In this document: positions 1 to 10,689 of the stretch, piece by piece | Layout of the letters: each line of letters begins with the position of its first letter | Numbering within the stretch: the stretch's first letter is position 1 | From: Siphonodentalium dalli | Lineage: Eukaryota > Mollusca > Scaphopoda > Gadilida > Siphonodentaliidae | NCBI GenBank assembly: GCA_032622095.1 | Contig: CP136062.1 | Coordinates: 7,901,710 to 7,965,709, forward strand | Length of the DNA: 64,000 bases | Reading direction: 5' to 3' | Program-made: the position numbers and the translations under genes | Notes under the pieces: generated by a model | What the model was told of the DNA's origin: nothing | Database searches by the model: none | What the model saw: only the letters and a program-made list of their open reading frames with translations

Positions 1-395
1 ACTTCAAAAGTGTGTGTGATGAGAGTAGAGATAAAGCACAAGAAGCATGGAGTGATAACGTGGAAACGTATATGGAAAATGGCTCGACAGAAAAAGAGGC
101 AAAAGTACAAGCTGACAAGGACCTTAAAAGTACAGATCTTAAAACTGAAGGCATGAGGCTATTTATGAATGTTTATGCTTGGACAATAATAAAGAATATG
201 TGGCTGCGCAATGGTACTCTGCACAACAGTGTCATGGATAAAGTGGAGAAATATATGAAGAATGGTTTTGAAGATCGTGATGCAGTGAAAATGTCAATAT
301 TAAAGTACAGACCATTGCTAGAAAAGTTCATGGACGAAACAAATGACACATCTGACGAAAGTGATGACAATTCGGACGAAAGTGACAGTGAATAG
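1..395 (+). CDS. 3' end of an unidentified acidic-tailed ORF (partial)
   Basis: The reading frame is open from the window edge to a TAG stop at 393-395, so the true start lies outside the window; the first in-frame start-like codon is only a GTG at 12. The visible 127 residues are rich in Lys, Glu and Asp, probably helical, and end in a tail of Asp, Glu and Ser (DESDDNSDESDSE). I recognise no domain. The tail resembles acidic C-termini of some nuclear or transposon proteins, but that is only an impression. The stop is followed within about 20 bp by an AT-rich minisatellite. It may be a last exon of a host gene or the end of a transposon ORF. Confidence 0.35.
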   Translation, partial: FKSVCDESRDKAQEAWSDNVETYMENGSTEKEAKVQADKDLKSTDLKTEGMRLFMNVYAWTIIKNMWLRNGTLHNSVMDKVEKYMKNGFEDRDAVKMSILKYRPLLEKFMDETNDTSDESDDNSDESDSE

Positions 396-415
396 TTAAT
401 ATAATTAATTGTACT

Positions 416-577
416 ATTTTTTGAAATTTTTGAAGTTTTTGAAATTTTTGAAGTTTTGAAATTTTTGAAGTTTTTGAAGTTTTTGATATTTTTGAAATTT
501 TTGAAGTTTTTGAAATTTTTGAAGTTTTTGAAGTTTTTGAAATTTTTGAAGTTTTTGAAGTTTTTGAAATTTTTTGG
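416..577. repeat. 9-bp AT-rich minisatellite (TTTTTGAAR)n
   Basis: About 18 head-to-tail copies of TTTTTGAAA or TTTTTGAAG, with one TTTTTGATA variant and one unit short by one T. The purine at position 9 alternates irregularly. The 9-bp period keeps all frames open, so long Phe-Leu-Lys or Lys-Phe-Gln-type ORFs appear on both strands; these are artefacts. Confidence 0.9.
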
Positions 578-716
578 ACATGCCCAACCGGTATACAAAT
601 ATACCATGATGCAATACGTGGGCGGAGAATATAGGTCAAACTGTATAGACTAACACCAACGGGAGTACTGCAGAGAATGTAGGTCGTGTACTTCGGATAG
701 AGTTATCGTTCCTGAA

Positions 717-1843
717 ATGAGACCAAACGGGCGGGGTATCATCACACCATATAGCTTAGATAACCACTCTTGCGATTACTACTCAACATTGCAATTACAG
801 GAACATATAGATGTCCAGAAATATGACTTTTCAATTCTTGGTCTATGTCGATGCCCGAACGATAACTGGGATTCACTTATAACTCTTCTAACAGATATAA
901 CTAACTCTAAGCATCCTATCGATATACAAGCTTTGACTGAGATATTCAAGATATGAGAAGAATATTTTCTTCTTGGTTATCATAAATTCAAATTCCAATC
1001 ACGACCAGATGACGATGATGGCCGTGGTGGTGTTGGCATTTTCATAACTGAAGAATTTCTTATAAAATCCGTGAGGACCTAACGATCTTTATCCCACATG
1101 TTATTGAGACTGTTTCCACAGAAATAGACTCAGGGCACTCATCGTGTGTCGTGGCATCCATCTACGGTAGCGGGGTAACGTCGCAAGAGCTATACTCTGA
1201 CCTTCACCCCCCATTGGCATTCACGTTATATTCAACTAATTGACGGATCTCTTTCGGGTGGTTTTTAAGACACCAAAGTGGGCGGAACATCTTGATATAT
1301 AAGTGAAATCGCACATACGGGTGGGTGGAGTCGATGTGTGAGTATAGATGTGCGCTATAGGAGTATACCGTTAACTGAGGTCAAGGTCAGAGTATAGATC
1401 TTGCGTCGTTACCCTGCTTCCCCCATCTACAGACCTAATATGTCCCTCGTGCAGATATCGATATATTTATAGATGAAATTTCAAGTGTGGTTCAACAGCT
1501 AAATGAATCTGGGACAAAGGCATATACCATAGGATAATTCAACATCTACTTACTTAACTTTCAGTCGCATACGAAAACTATCAACTTCATTGAAACTATG
1601 TTTAAAAATGGATTCGTACCTGTAATTACCAAACCTACACGAATAGCCGACCACTCGCCAATACTCAATGATCCTATTTATACTAATAACAATGTTTCCC
1701 GTGCCTATACTGAGATAATCCTATCAGATGTATCAGACCATTTTGCTTTATTTTATGCCGAATATCACGATGTCGCCGTATCTCCTTTAAAACGGACAAT
1801 CATTGGAGATAGTGACACACTTCTAAGTATCCGGAATAACTAG
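717..1843 (+). pseudogene. Decayed LINE fragment: AP-type endonuclease domain
   Basis: Conceptual translation in shifting frames gives the order expected for an APE-type (EEP) endonuclease of a CR1/Jockey-like non-LTR retrotransposon: an IQALTE block near 930, GRGGVGIFI near 1025, a VASIYGS block near 1155, an FNIYLLNF block (normally GDFN) near 1540, and a C-terminal SDVSDHFALFYAE block near 1725-1765. Several frameshifts and stops separate these, and about 240 bp near 1210-1450 have no match to the domain, so something is inserted or rearranged there. No reverse transcriptase follows. It differs from the LINE at 13.4 kb and is a separate, older fragment. Confidence 0.7.
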
Positions 1844-1996
1844 TGCTCGGTGTGTGCCAAATTTTGCCAGTGTCGGTTCAGTATTGTGGTTTTGGGGAGG
1901 GGTGGTTTATAGTGGCAAATTGTATTTAGTCTCCGAATCAGATGAAACTTCGAATATAACATCTACCATACACGCTGATCACAAAACTGAAAACAG
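1772..1996 (+). repeat. Dispersed direct repeat R1, copy 1
   Basis: A block of about 225 bp found again at 7041-7265 with only scattered substitutions. Its left third overlaps the end of the endonuclease fragment; the rest has no coding signal. Sequence on either side of the two copies is unrelated. It is probably a shared transposon fragment or one side of a local duplication. Confidence 0.8.
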
Positions 1997-2150
1997 ATGG
2001 CAACTAGAATGCACTCAGAGAGATGCCAAAGTGCGCAAAAATGTAATAAAAAATTATTTCACTCTATTTTACTTAATTTATTTAATTTAATTTAATTTAA
2101 TGTTAGCAAAAAAAGACAATTACAATCTTCAATAATTTTATTTAGGGGAT

Positions 2151-2276
2151 AACAGTGTGTTGTTTTGTGATTTCGGAAAGGTACATGGCGAATATACTGT
2201 GGAAAATTTAGTTAACGGGTATTTGCCACAGTATATTCGCCATGTACCTTTCCGAAATCACAAAACACCACACTGT
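2151..2276. repeat. Near-perfect inverted repeat, 52-bp arms
   Basis: Arms at 2151-2202 and 2225-2276 are reverse complements with one mismatch and a 22-bp loop. Weaker pairing extends outward into the AT-rich flanks. The near identity implies a recent origin or strand-switch correction. It has no coding potential; candidate foldback MITE. Confidence 0.9.
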
Positions 2277-3668
2277 TACCCCCATTATAATGCTCTTCGA
2301 ACTTAAAAAATGTTATTTAAGCAAACAAATGGCTCGAAATTATCAACGAAATGTGCGGCCATAGAAAACACTCAGCCAATTCACGACTTTTTATTTTAAA
2401 TTTAATGCGCTAGATAAAATATAGTCCCCCAATTACCATCGCTCTTATCGTTAAAAATACTGACAAACATGAAATATTGCCACCTCAAATAGAAATAAAT
2501 ATGCACAACAATTAGTTTCTGCATGTACCTGATGTCTTTTTCAGATGTTTACCACTTACAAATTGCGGTTTTGATTTTACCGCGATCTTGAAGTTGAATT
2601 GAAACAATGGGAAATTGTTTACTCAATGCGATGTAATTCACGCCGTGTCTGTCGCGGTTTCATGTCAAGAAATTTGGTAAAATGATATCGAGACACTGAC
2701 ATTGGTGGGGTATAACGTTTTGTTACCCTCCTCCCTATTTTCCACCCGTCTGATTGGCCCATTTCCTGTCACGTGCCGGGCGACAAATCACACTGTCGCC
2801 CGCTGAGCCGGAGACATTGTTTTTGTCGCCCGCCTGATGTTATAATGCAAGAATATCTCCAAACACACACTGCAGTAACTCATCTATTTCACATCACTAT
2901 AATGTACTAAAAATCATAGATCTTATATACCCCACGGATTCGCAAAACACACCAGTTGTGGTGTTTACTAATTTGCATATGTTTAGTGAACACTAATATT
3001 CTAACTTTTAAGTTGATACTTTTATCGGACAAGCGTTATTATGTACTTTTTACATCGAAACATCTCGGTGATTCGATATGTTCATGTCGACATTGTGGTG
3101 CAAGATTGAAAGAGTGGATCCCTTCAGGTTGGTTGGTTATACATGTTTACTGGTAGACAACGTAATGCATATACGTTTGTCGCGAATGAATGGTACTATA
3201 CGCTTATCCATGATAACAGACCTCTCCGCGATGTCTGCAATGTGATCATAGAAGTATTTTGTTTGAGGATCGTCATGTACTTGGAGCACTGACACATATG
3301 AAAGTACATTAATGAAATCGACAACTTCCCAATAGCTTTCGGGGTAGACCGTTATGAAATGAACATCGCGAGTAAATTCCGCACGCAAGGCGACATTGAA
3401 TATTCCACATTGCAGAAGGCGATAACATACCTATATGATTATTGGTTTACATTGCATGGACCGATATTGACGATTTAACCACCAAAATGATCGTAAATAA
3501 ACGCTGATTATCAAACGATTAACGGCCTAACTATCGTATATGGAACAGAACGATATAAGTAGTTACTGAAAATATACATAATAGGGAAAGAAAGCACTCG
3601 TGACTCAGTGCAACATCGTGCGTGTGGATGGCAAGGATTTTTTTCTGTGGTATAATCGGATAACAAAA
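2277..3668. other. Unannotated AT-rich stretch with one short GC-rich hairpin
   Basis: I see no gene here. The only marked structure is a GC-rich patch around 2745-2845 with 11-bp perfect arms at 2777-2787 and 2822-2832 (CGGGCGACAAA and its complement). The same words, GTCGCCCG and GGAGACATTG, recur in the large hairpin at 3669-3817, so the two may be pieces of one element family. Confidence 0.5.
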
Positions 3669-3817
3669 CAGTTGTTGCCCTTCTTCTCGGGAGACATTGA
3701 GATTTGTCACCCGCTCGAGAACGGAATGTCTCCCTGGGAGCTTCGCTCCTCGGGAGACATTCCGTTCTCGAGCGGGTGACAAATCTCAATGTCTCCCTCG
3801 ACAACGGGCGACAACTG
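3669..3817. repeat. Long hairpin, 66-bp arms with nested mini-hairpin
   Basis: The inner arms 3689-3734 and 3752-3797 are perfect 46-bp reverse complements. The outer 20 bp on each side (3669-3688 and 3798-3817) pair imperfectly. The 17-bp loop is itself a small hairpin, GGAGC-TTC-GCTCC, which on the other strand reads GAGCGAAGCTC and contains GCGAAGC. The DNA could fold into one long cruciform. Candidate foldback element. Confidence 0.9.
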
Positions 3818-3915
3818 TATAGTGGTGTTTTGTATTTTCTGAAAGTACATGTATACAGGGCGTATGTACTGACTGTCAATTTTCGACAAAAGCCACATCG
3901 CTGGTTTGTTTATGT
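3818..3915. other. Spacer without recognised features
   Basis: Short non-coding spacer between the long hairpin and the 180-bp tandem duplication. Nothing seen. Confidence 0.4.
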
Positions 3916-4261
3916 AGCTAGTAACCGAAGTCAGTGCCAAGGGCGACAACTCTGTAATCAACTCCGTAACGTCGCCGGCATGTACTGCGTAAGGGTGACG
4001 TCATGGAGTGAAATCGGTAGGGTGACACCAACGTACCTACGAATCTGACTGATCGCCATACTGTTGCGCGAGCGCACGTAATTTATATAGCAACGAGCTA
4101 GTAACGGAAGTCAGTGCCAAGGGCGTCAACTCTATAATCTACTCCGTAACGTCGCCGGCATGTACTGCGTAAGGGTGACGTCATGGAGTGAAATCGGTAG
4201 GGTGACACCAACGTACCTACAAATCTGACTGATCGTCATACTGTTGCGCGAGCGCACGTAA
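3916..4261 (+). repeat. Two-copy tandem duplication, 180-bp period
   Basis: Copies at 3916-4081 and 4096-4261 share about 166 bp with few differences, separated by a 14-bp AT-rich spacer. Each contains a TGACGTCA palindrome (a CRE-like octamer) and ends with the palindrome-rich word TTGCGCGAGCGCACG. No convincing coding frame. It may be a duplicated regulatory or transposon-end segment. Confidence 0.85.
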
Positions 4262-4317
4262 ATACGTCGGAAAATGGCGGAGATTTTGACCCTCAAAGTT
4301 TGAACTTAGGCCCATAT

Positions 4318-4768
4318 GGTTACACTACACCAACTGATTTACATAGGCCTCAGTGTTAACAAATCCCGCTGGCCTGTATTCGCAGGAAAGCTTTGACCCT
4401 GCACGAGTATTTAAAATTAAAGAACGTCCTTTTAGACACAAGGAATGTGCCCAAAAGTACTTGTAGACGTGGTGGATCACACTGCAGCTTGACAAACGTC
4501 ACACTACCCTTAAAATTGATGAAAAAATGACATCGAAAAAAACACAAACACCTCCCATAAATTATTCGCCATTTACACAGCCATAACCGTTCACCATGTG
4601 GCTATATTTGATGTTTCTCGCCGGAAAACACTTTTGTGCATTTTTTTCGTGCACTTTTCATCCATGTATCATTGACCATTCAGCTGCCATAATTTTTTGT
4701 ATGCTGATCCTAGCTTGGTAGTGCCAGGGGAAATCACTCTACTAATTTGTATTTGGTGTATTGTAACC
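4318..4768 (+). mobile_element. MITE family M1, copy A (451 bp)
   Basis: Begins GGTTACACTACACCAA and ends with the near reverse complement TTGGTGTATTGTAACC, giving terminal inverted repeats of about 16-18 bp. It shares about 330 bp from 4440 with copy B at 5634-5988, with substitutions and small indels. Copy A carries about 100 bp near its left end that copy B lacks. Non-coding. The target duplication cannot be assigned with confidence; flanks are AT-rich (CATAT, TATAG). Confidence 0.75.
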
Positions 4769-5633
4769 TATAGTGGTCACTGGAAAGACAAGAAAGTCGC
4801 CCAAACGATATTAAATTGCGTCCATTTATATACCCACGTCAAAATAAATAAATTAGTTTTGAAACATGTCTGTTTTCTTACTTTATTAACCCTTTTCTGT
4901 CACCACCCATAGCTGAATTTGCAAAAAAAAATACCTTGACTTGAATGTCAATTTGTTTTCATTTTAGCTGATCTTTGGCAAAGTAAACAGTGACGATGTA
5001 CATACAAGTTGTCGATCTGATAGCTTGTAAATACCACTTCCAGAAAATATGCCATACAATTCGCTAGGCGAATTGGGCGCACTTAGGTTTCACATTGGAG
5101 CATCTACACAATTTTCGAAAACAATCGACAGAAAACCAAAATTGTCCCTTCACAAGAATATATTTATTGGCGGAAGTCTGTGCGCGTTGGATAGTCGAAC
5201 CATTTCTGCAAACTTCCAGGGTAGGCTTTTTTGTCAACATGTCATCTAACAGGGGCAATTCAACTTCATTTTAGGGTATGGTATGGTATGGGTATGGTCC
5301 ATACTGACGTCACGCTTCACTATCATGTCGTGCCCAAACCCGACAAATCTGCCTTGGCGTTCATCTAGATTGTCGGGCGCCAACATATATGGTCTCACAT
5401 TCATTAAAGGGACAGAATTGGGCCCAAACATATGTGGAAAATGGGAATGATTGGTTCTGCAACGAGAAGCAGAAATGGCATCAGAGGGGTTAATTTGTAA
5501 TTTTATTGGACGGCTCCGGCGGTAAATCAGCTGTCGTATCGCGTGCTTTACGTTTCCAATTTGTTTCATGGGCATAATGAGCACGGGACTTGTTTCAGAG
5601 CAGAAATCTGAAAAACGACAATATTTCACTATA
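4769..5633. other. Stretch between the two M1 MITE copies
   Basis: No gene recognised. Holds a short (GTATG)n run at about 5274-5295. The outermost bases 4769-4776 and 5627-5633 extend the inverted repeat formed by the facing MITE ends, so the two MITE copies plus this stretch could also behave as a composite of about 1.7 kb. Short ORFs on both strands show no family resemblance. Confidence 0.4.
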
Positions 5634-5988
5634 GGTTACAATACACCAAATTATTTACACACGGAAATGTGCCCAAAAGTATTTGTAAACGTGGTGGATC
5701 ACACTGCAGCTTGACAAACGTCACACTACCCTTAAAATTGAGGACACAATGACATCGAAAAAAACACAGACACCTCCCATAAATTATTCGCCATTTGCAC
5801 AGCCATAACCGTTCACCATGTGGCTATATTTGATGTTTTTCGACGGAAAGCAGTTTTGTGAGTTTTCGTGCACTTTTCATCCATGTATCATTGACCATTC
5901 AGCTGCCAGAATTTTTGTTATGCTGATCCTAGTTTGGTAGTGCCAGGGGTAAATCACTCTACTAATTTGTATTTTGTGTATTGTAACC
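5634..5988 (+). mobile_element. MITE family M1, copy B (355 bp)
   Basis: Starts GGTTACAATACACCAAAT and ends TTGTGTATTGTAACC, so the terminal inverted repeats are clear. It is shorter than copy A because about 100 bp near the left end are missing. Same orientation as copy A. Non-coding. Confidence 0.75.
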
Positions 5989-6313
5989 GTATGCTTTCCA
6001 ATAACCGAAATGTTTTTCGTCTCCGATTCAGATGAAATGCATTCCATACAATCGAGGTAAGCAGTAGATGACAAATCTGATAACAATTTTAAAACACATT
6101 GGAAAATAACGGAGTTACGGGCCTTCAAAATTCGCATTTTGGGCCTGGGTTGACAATTTCCCAATCCGTTCACCCAATTTCGAGGCAGGGATGGGGTCAC
6201 TTCCAATCACTTGAGATCAACATAAACATGGTAAAGACGTGATATGATCATCCTACTTCCTATTTTCCGTCCCTAAACTACGACATTTTCAGCTCAAGAT
6301 TCGCCCTATTATT
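5989..6313. other. Unannotated stretch
   Basis: No gene or repeat structure recognised; AT-rich with short chance ORFs only. Confidence 0.3.
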
Positions 6314-6840
6314 ATACTTCCATGGTGTAACCAAGGAAGTATATTGTTTTTCTATTGGGGCCGTTTTCTGTTTAATTGAAAATACTCAGAAACTAATGGG
6401 AGGAAGACCGTGAAATCTTTAGGAAATGTAGGCATATACGGGATACAGGAAATGAAGATATCGCGAGTTCGGCCCAACGCTGCACCACGGAATGAAATAA
6501 AATATTTTTCACCATTATTATTATTAAAATTCTCCACACTTTTACAATCACTATATTTCGGAAAGTATGAGCAGTAGAAAACTAAAAGTTCGTAAGTATG
6601 TTGGGGCAAATGAATTCTAACTAATAGTCCTATAAAGAATATTTTCCGCGTTTTCTTGCGGAGTTATCTCCCTTTATCTGAACAAATTTCATTCTACTAT
6701 CTCGGAAATTATGAGGAGCAGGGCATCCAAATTTGGACCATATGGACACCTCGATATGCCCTACTGCCCACGGGCATCAAAAGTTTTGTCCGCGCTTTCT
6801 GTGGAGTTAACGCTCATATATAGGCATACACCGAATTAAT
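6314..6840 (+). repeat. Hairpin-headed, weakly repetitive element
   Basis: A hairpin at 6314-6342 has 13-bp arms (ATACTTCCATGGT against ACCAAGGAAGTAT, one mismatch) around a short loop. It is followed by two diverged units of about 160 bp that share a cell of the type 'CCGCGyTTTCTKGCGGAGTTA' near 6648 and 6790 and a 'TCGGAAAkTATGAG' block near 6556 and 6705. The layout, hairpin then tandem units of about 160 bp, resembles the larger elements at 18.8 and 50.8 kb. The call is tentative because the units are much diverged. Confidence 0.4.
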
Positions 6841-7040
6841 TGTACGCAGCTGTACTCTCCTATCATTCCAGATAACTGAATTCGGTTTTCACTGTCCTCT
6901 TGGTCATTTACTGTTCAGTGGCAAAACGAAAACTGGACAGGGTCGATCTCATATTTTTACAATGGGTGGGGGTGCCAAATGTTTAAAAACAAAATTCGTT
7001 GTGGGCCCTAAAAAAATGTATTTTTTGGGGCAATCGGCTT
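6841..7040. other. Unannotated spacer
   Basis: Nothing recognised apart from short G and A runs. Confidence 0.3.
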
Positions 7041-7265
7041 GTCGTCGTATCTCCTTTAAAACGGACAATCATTGGATATAGTGACACACTTCTAAGTATC
7101 CAGAATAACTAGTGCTCGGTGTGTGCCAAATTTTGCCAGTGTCGGTTCAGTATTGTGGTTTTGGGGAGGCGTGTTTTATAGTGCCAAATTATATTTAGTC
7201 TCCGAATCAGATGAAACTTCGAATATAACATCTACCATACACGCTGATCACAAAACTGAAAACAG
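7041..7265 (+). repeat. Dispersed direct repeat R1, copy 2
   Basis: Second copy of the block at 1772-1996, same orientation, about 5.27 kb downstream. It starts abruptly at the GTCGTCGTATCTCC block; the endonuclease coding sequence that precedes copy 1 is absent here. The short ORF inside it is not conserved between copies. Confidence 0.8.
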
Positions 7266-7489
7266 ATCGCAAATCGGAAAAGATTCAGAAATGTTCGCCT
7301 CATCAAGGCTTATGGTACACTGTGAAACGGGGACGACTTTAAGGAATACATATTCCAAAAAGGGTTCAAATCGATCTGTTCGAGAAAAGTCGTTCATTTT
7401 GTTTTCACTTTTTGATAAAGGCTCCATTATTTCAACCTAAATTATTTATTTCTCAGTCAATTGAAAAGAGCTCTTCAAAAAATGTCCGC

Positions 7490-10470
7490 TTATATATATA
7501 TATAACTAGCAGGGTTACCCGGCGTTGCTCAGGTTAAAGTGATGTGAAACCCTCTGTGGATAGTTGGTAAATACTCTTGCTCTCAACGTGTTACATGTAT
7601 TCTCGTAAATTGTATATCCAAATGGCATCACAAAACATGATTCTTACATGGAATATAAATAGTGGCTCACCTTGTTAGGTCGGAGCGATTATCATTTTTA
7701 TTGCGTTTAATCCGTCCCGCCAATAAACAAGTATTTATTTATTTACAACTGCGATACTTCAGACGTTACATCATGAAACATGAACATCATACACACATTA
7801 GTTCGAAAAAAATAAAAGACGACAATTGTGTTTTACATAGAGATGTATCAATCAACCAATCAACCAATCAATCTAGTTTATCATATCTTCATGAAGATAC
7901 AGATGTTTTAAAGATATGGCCAGGTGCCCCTCTGTTCTGGTGCTAGATACTGGCTAATCATTTTGAGTTTAAAAGAAATGATGTTATGCACGTATAAAAG
8001 CTACATTGTGCCAGACACAGCGAGATTTTGAGTTGTTTATGTTAGGCGATGAGACTGTTCTAAAAAATGAAAGAAATCCTCTGTATCGGGCAGATATACC
8101 CTTGTCATATGTCACTTTTGGAGGATCATGAAAAGTCATGTTCTACGGACTGCGTTTTCCTTTATCTCAGAAGAAACAATATTTGACTGCACACTGTGAC
8201 CACTATATTTGAACAGGCCTGCTCTACATATCCATATCTCTTGGCAACTGAAACTTTTGTTGTGGAAAATATATTGAATGGGACAGACTCAATCGTGTTA
8301 TAATATATACATGAGCCATTCTAATATGCAATCATCTGACGATTAAATGTCCTTCAGTTTGAATGAATATATGTATCTCTTAAATAGATTGATATAAATA
8401 TACTTGTAATGCTTTCTTCTATGTATCTTTGTTGCTAGATCATTATAAGAATGCCCTGATTTCCGTCCCCATGTAAATATGATATTTGAGAAGATATAAT
8501 TGTTTCAGTGACTTAATTCGGTCACCATTCGTCAAGATTGTGAAATTGGAATGCCATAAACTCCTTAGAACGACATGGAGTTGGCCTGGGAGATAACTAT
8601 ATATAACTTTGTTGGATATCGGCGAATTGAATAATCTTATAAATGCTAGTGAATCTCCTCTCGCCATCCATGACCCAAAACGACCCCAAGTGTGATTTAA
8701 TTAATCATATCATTAGAGAAGAACGTGCATGAATTTGGTGGAATAAGTGCTAGATATATTTGTATCAACTGTGGTGCAACTCCCCTCATGCATGACTTGA
8801 ACCGCGGCACGTTTGACATATATAGACCACGTCTATTAGACTTAAGCATGCATTATATAATGGAGATCATTATATATAAGTTTGGTGGTAATCGGCAACT
8901 ATACAAATTCTTATAATAGTTATTACGCTCCCCATCTCTCAATCACCCAAACGGCACCAATTTCGCATCTTTAAATCACACCTTTATATTCCTCGTATCA
9001 CGGAGAAGAATAATATATCAATTTGGTTGAAATCTGCGCTAAAAATAGCCCTTCCCCTGACACAAACAACGTCACTTTAGAAAAGTTCAACCCACACCAT
9101 TATCTTACTCGTAAAAGTTACCACTGTTAGACCCTCTTGGTGCCATCTCGATTGTACCCTTAAATTTATATATAGAACACAGTCAGATATTCGCGAATAT
9201 TTGATTCATTGTATTATTTGAGAAGAACGTGTATGAGTTTGATGGTAATTGGCACCAACATATTTTAATAAGTTTTTGGTGACCCTCCCGTCCCTATTTC
9301 GGACTCAAGCGGCGCCACTTTTGACATCATTAAACCACACACTTAGACTCATTATAGAGATGAATATATATAAAATTTATGAAATCTGGCGAGTATACAA
9401 ATTTAGGGCCACCATTGCATATCTCTCACACATAAAGGCACAAATTTGGCGCATTTAAACCACACGATTCGATTAATCGTATCACGGAAAAGAATATGTA
9501 TCAACTAGGTGGAAATCGACCCTAAACGTATTGTTTATCAAAGTTTGTGTCCATCTCACCCTCTATGCAACCTTGACTCGAATGGCCCCACTTTTGTCAT
9601 CTTTAAACCACACAATTAGACTCCTGATATCATGGAAATTATTATTTGTAACTTTGGTGCTAATCCGCGACTAAACATTTTTTTATCAAATTTAGTGCCC
9701 ACCCCACCACACCCCATCTCTAACCAAAGCAGCACTAATATGACGTCTTTAAAATCACACGATTAGATTCCTCATATCATAGATAAGAATGTTTATCAAT
9801 TTGGTGGAAATTGGCGCTAAAAATATTGTGTATCAATTTTGGTGCCCTTCCCCTTTTCAGTGCACCCCTGACTCGGATGACGCCACTTTTTTCTGCGTTA
9901 ATCCACACCATTAGACACATAACACCACGGGGATGAATTTGTATAAGTTTCGTGGCAACCGGCGACTAAACAAATTTGTATCAGATTTAGTACCCACCAA
10001 CCGCCCCCAAAATCTCTGACCCCAACGACACCAATTTGGTGTCTTTACATCATACAATAAGATTCTTTGTATCATGGAGAATATCTCAGAAGAATCTGCA
10101 TCAATTTGGTGGAATTATTTTTGATCATTTTGGTGCCCCTCTCACTTTCCGGACATCTCTGACGCGAACGGCGCGACTTTTGACAAATTTAAACTACACC
10201 ATTAGATTCCTCATATTATGGGGACGATTATATATAAGTTTGGTGGCAATAGGCCACAATTGTTTTTTCTGCCCCTCCCATTTTCTGCCCCTGACAACAA
10301 GTACGTCATTTTACAAATTTCTAACCCTCGCCATTATCTTTCTGTTAAAAATTACCCCTATAGGCCCTTTTTGTACCATATATGTGGTCCACTGTGAATT
10401 TCTATAGAACACAGACAGACAGACAGACATTCTCAAATATAGATATAGATATATATTATCTATATATACG
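7490..10470 (+). mobile_element. Element with ACCCGG head, 147-bp array and ACAGACAGACA tail
   Basis: The left end is a (TA)n tract followed by ACTAGCAGGGTTACCCGGCG, a head also seen in variant form at 13250 and 22810. The right end is a block near 10400-10435 with ACACAGACAGACAGACAGAC followed by an AT run. A diverged internal copy of the tail lies at about 9057-9200, so the unit may be two nested or tandem insertions. The centre is an array of about 147-bp units. No transposase was found, so it is non-autonomous. I cannot place it in a named superfamily; the head, tandem core and tail layout recalls pearl-type elements of bivalves, which are Helitron-like. Confidence 0.5.
8650..10290 (+). 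repeat. Diverged tandem array, about 147-bp units
   Basis: The anchor block 'TTTAAACCACACnATTAGAyTCCT' recurs at about 9457, 9601, 9748, 9896, 10042 and 10189, steps of 144-148 bp; weaker copies lie at 8826, 8962 and 9332. Units seem to alternate between a 'TATATAAGTTTGGTGGCAATCGG' type and a 'TATGTATCAATTTGGTGGAAAT' type, so the underlying repeat may be a dimer of about 294 bp. Divergence is high. No coding function. Confidence 0.75.
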
Positions 10471-10519
10471 CCAAAAAATTGTCACTCCCCTTTCTCCTTC
10501 CTCCGGCTACCCCATCCTC

Positions 10520-10640
10520 CCGCCTATGGAACCTAGTTCCGATTCGAACGCACCCAACTTGCGGGCCAGGCTCATTCCTCTACCTAGCACGGGGGTTCAT
10601 CTGTTACACGAGAAACGCGCCTCTCTCCGATAAACGCTGC
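10520..10640 (-). repeat. Possible decayed tRNA-derived SINE fragment
   Basis: On the minus strand a GTTCGAATC box (B-box like, about 10538-10546) lies downstream of GTGCTAGGTAGAGG (A-box like, about 10578-10591), with a GAGCCTGG block between, the spacing seen in tRNA-derived SINE heads. A full cloverleaf does not fold by eye because the T-stem pairs poorly. It could also be chance. Confidence 0.25.
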
Positions 10641-10689
10641 GCGGCACTTTCCGATCGCTACGCTTCACACCCGATGAAGAAAGTTTATT

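Noticed and set aside
173-653. Long Lys-, Phe- and Leu-rich ORFs on both strands near the window start
   Set aside because: They are produced by the 9-bp minisatellite, whose period keeps frames open.
10520-10640. Functional tRNA gene
   Set aside because: Box-like words are present on the minus strand but the T-stem and acceptor stem do not pair.
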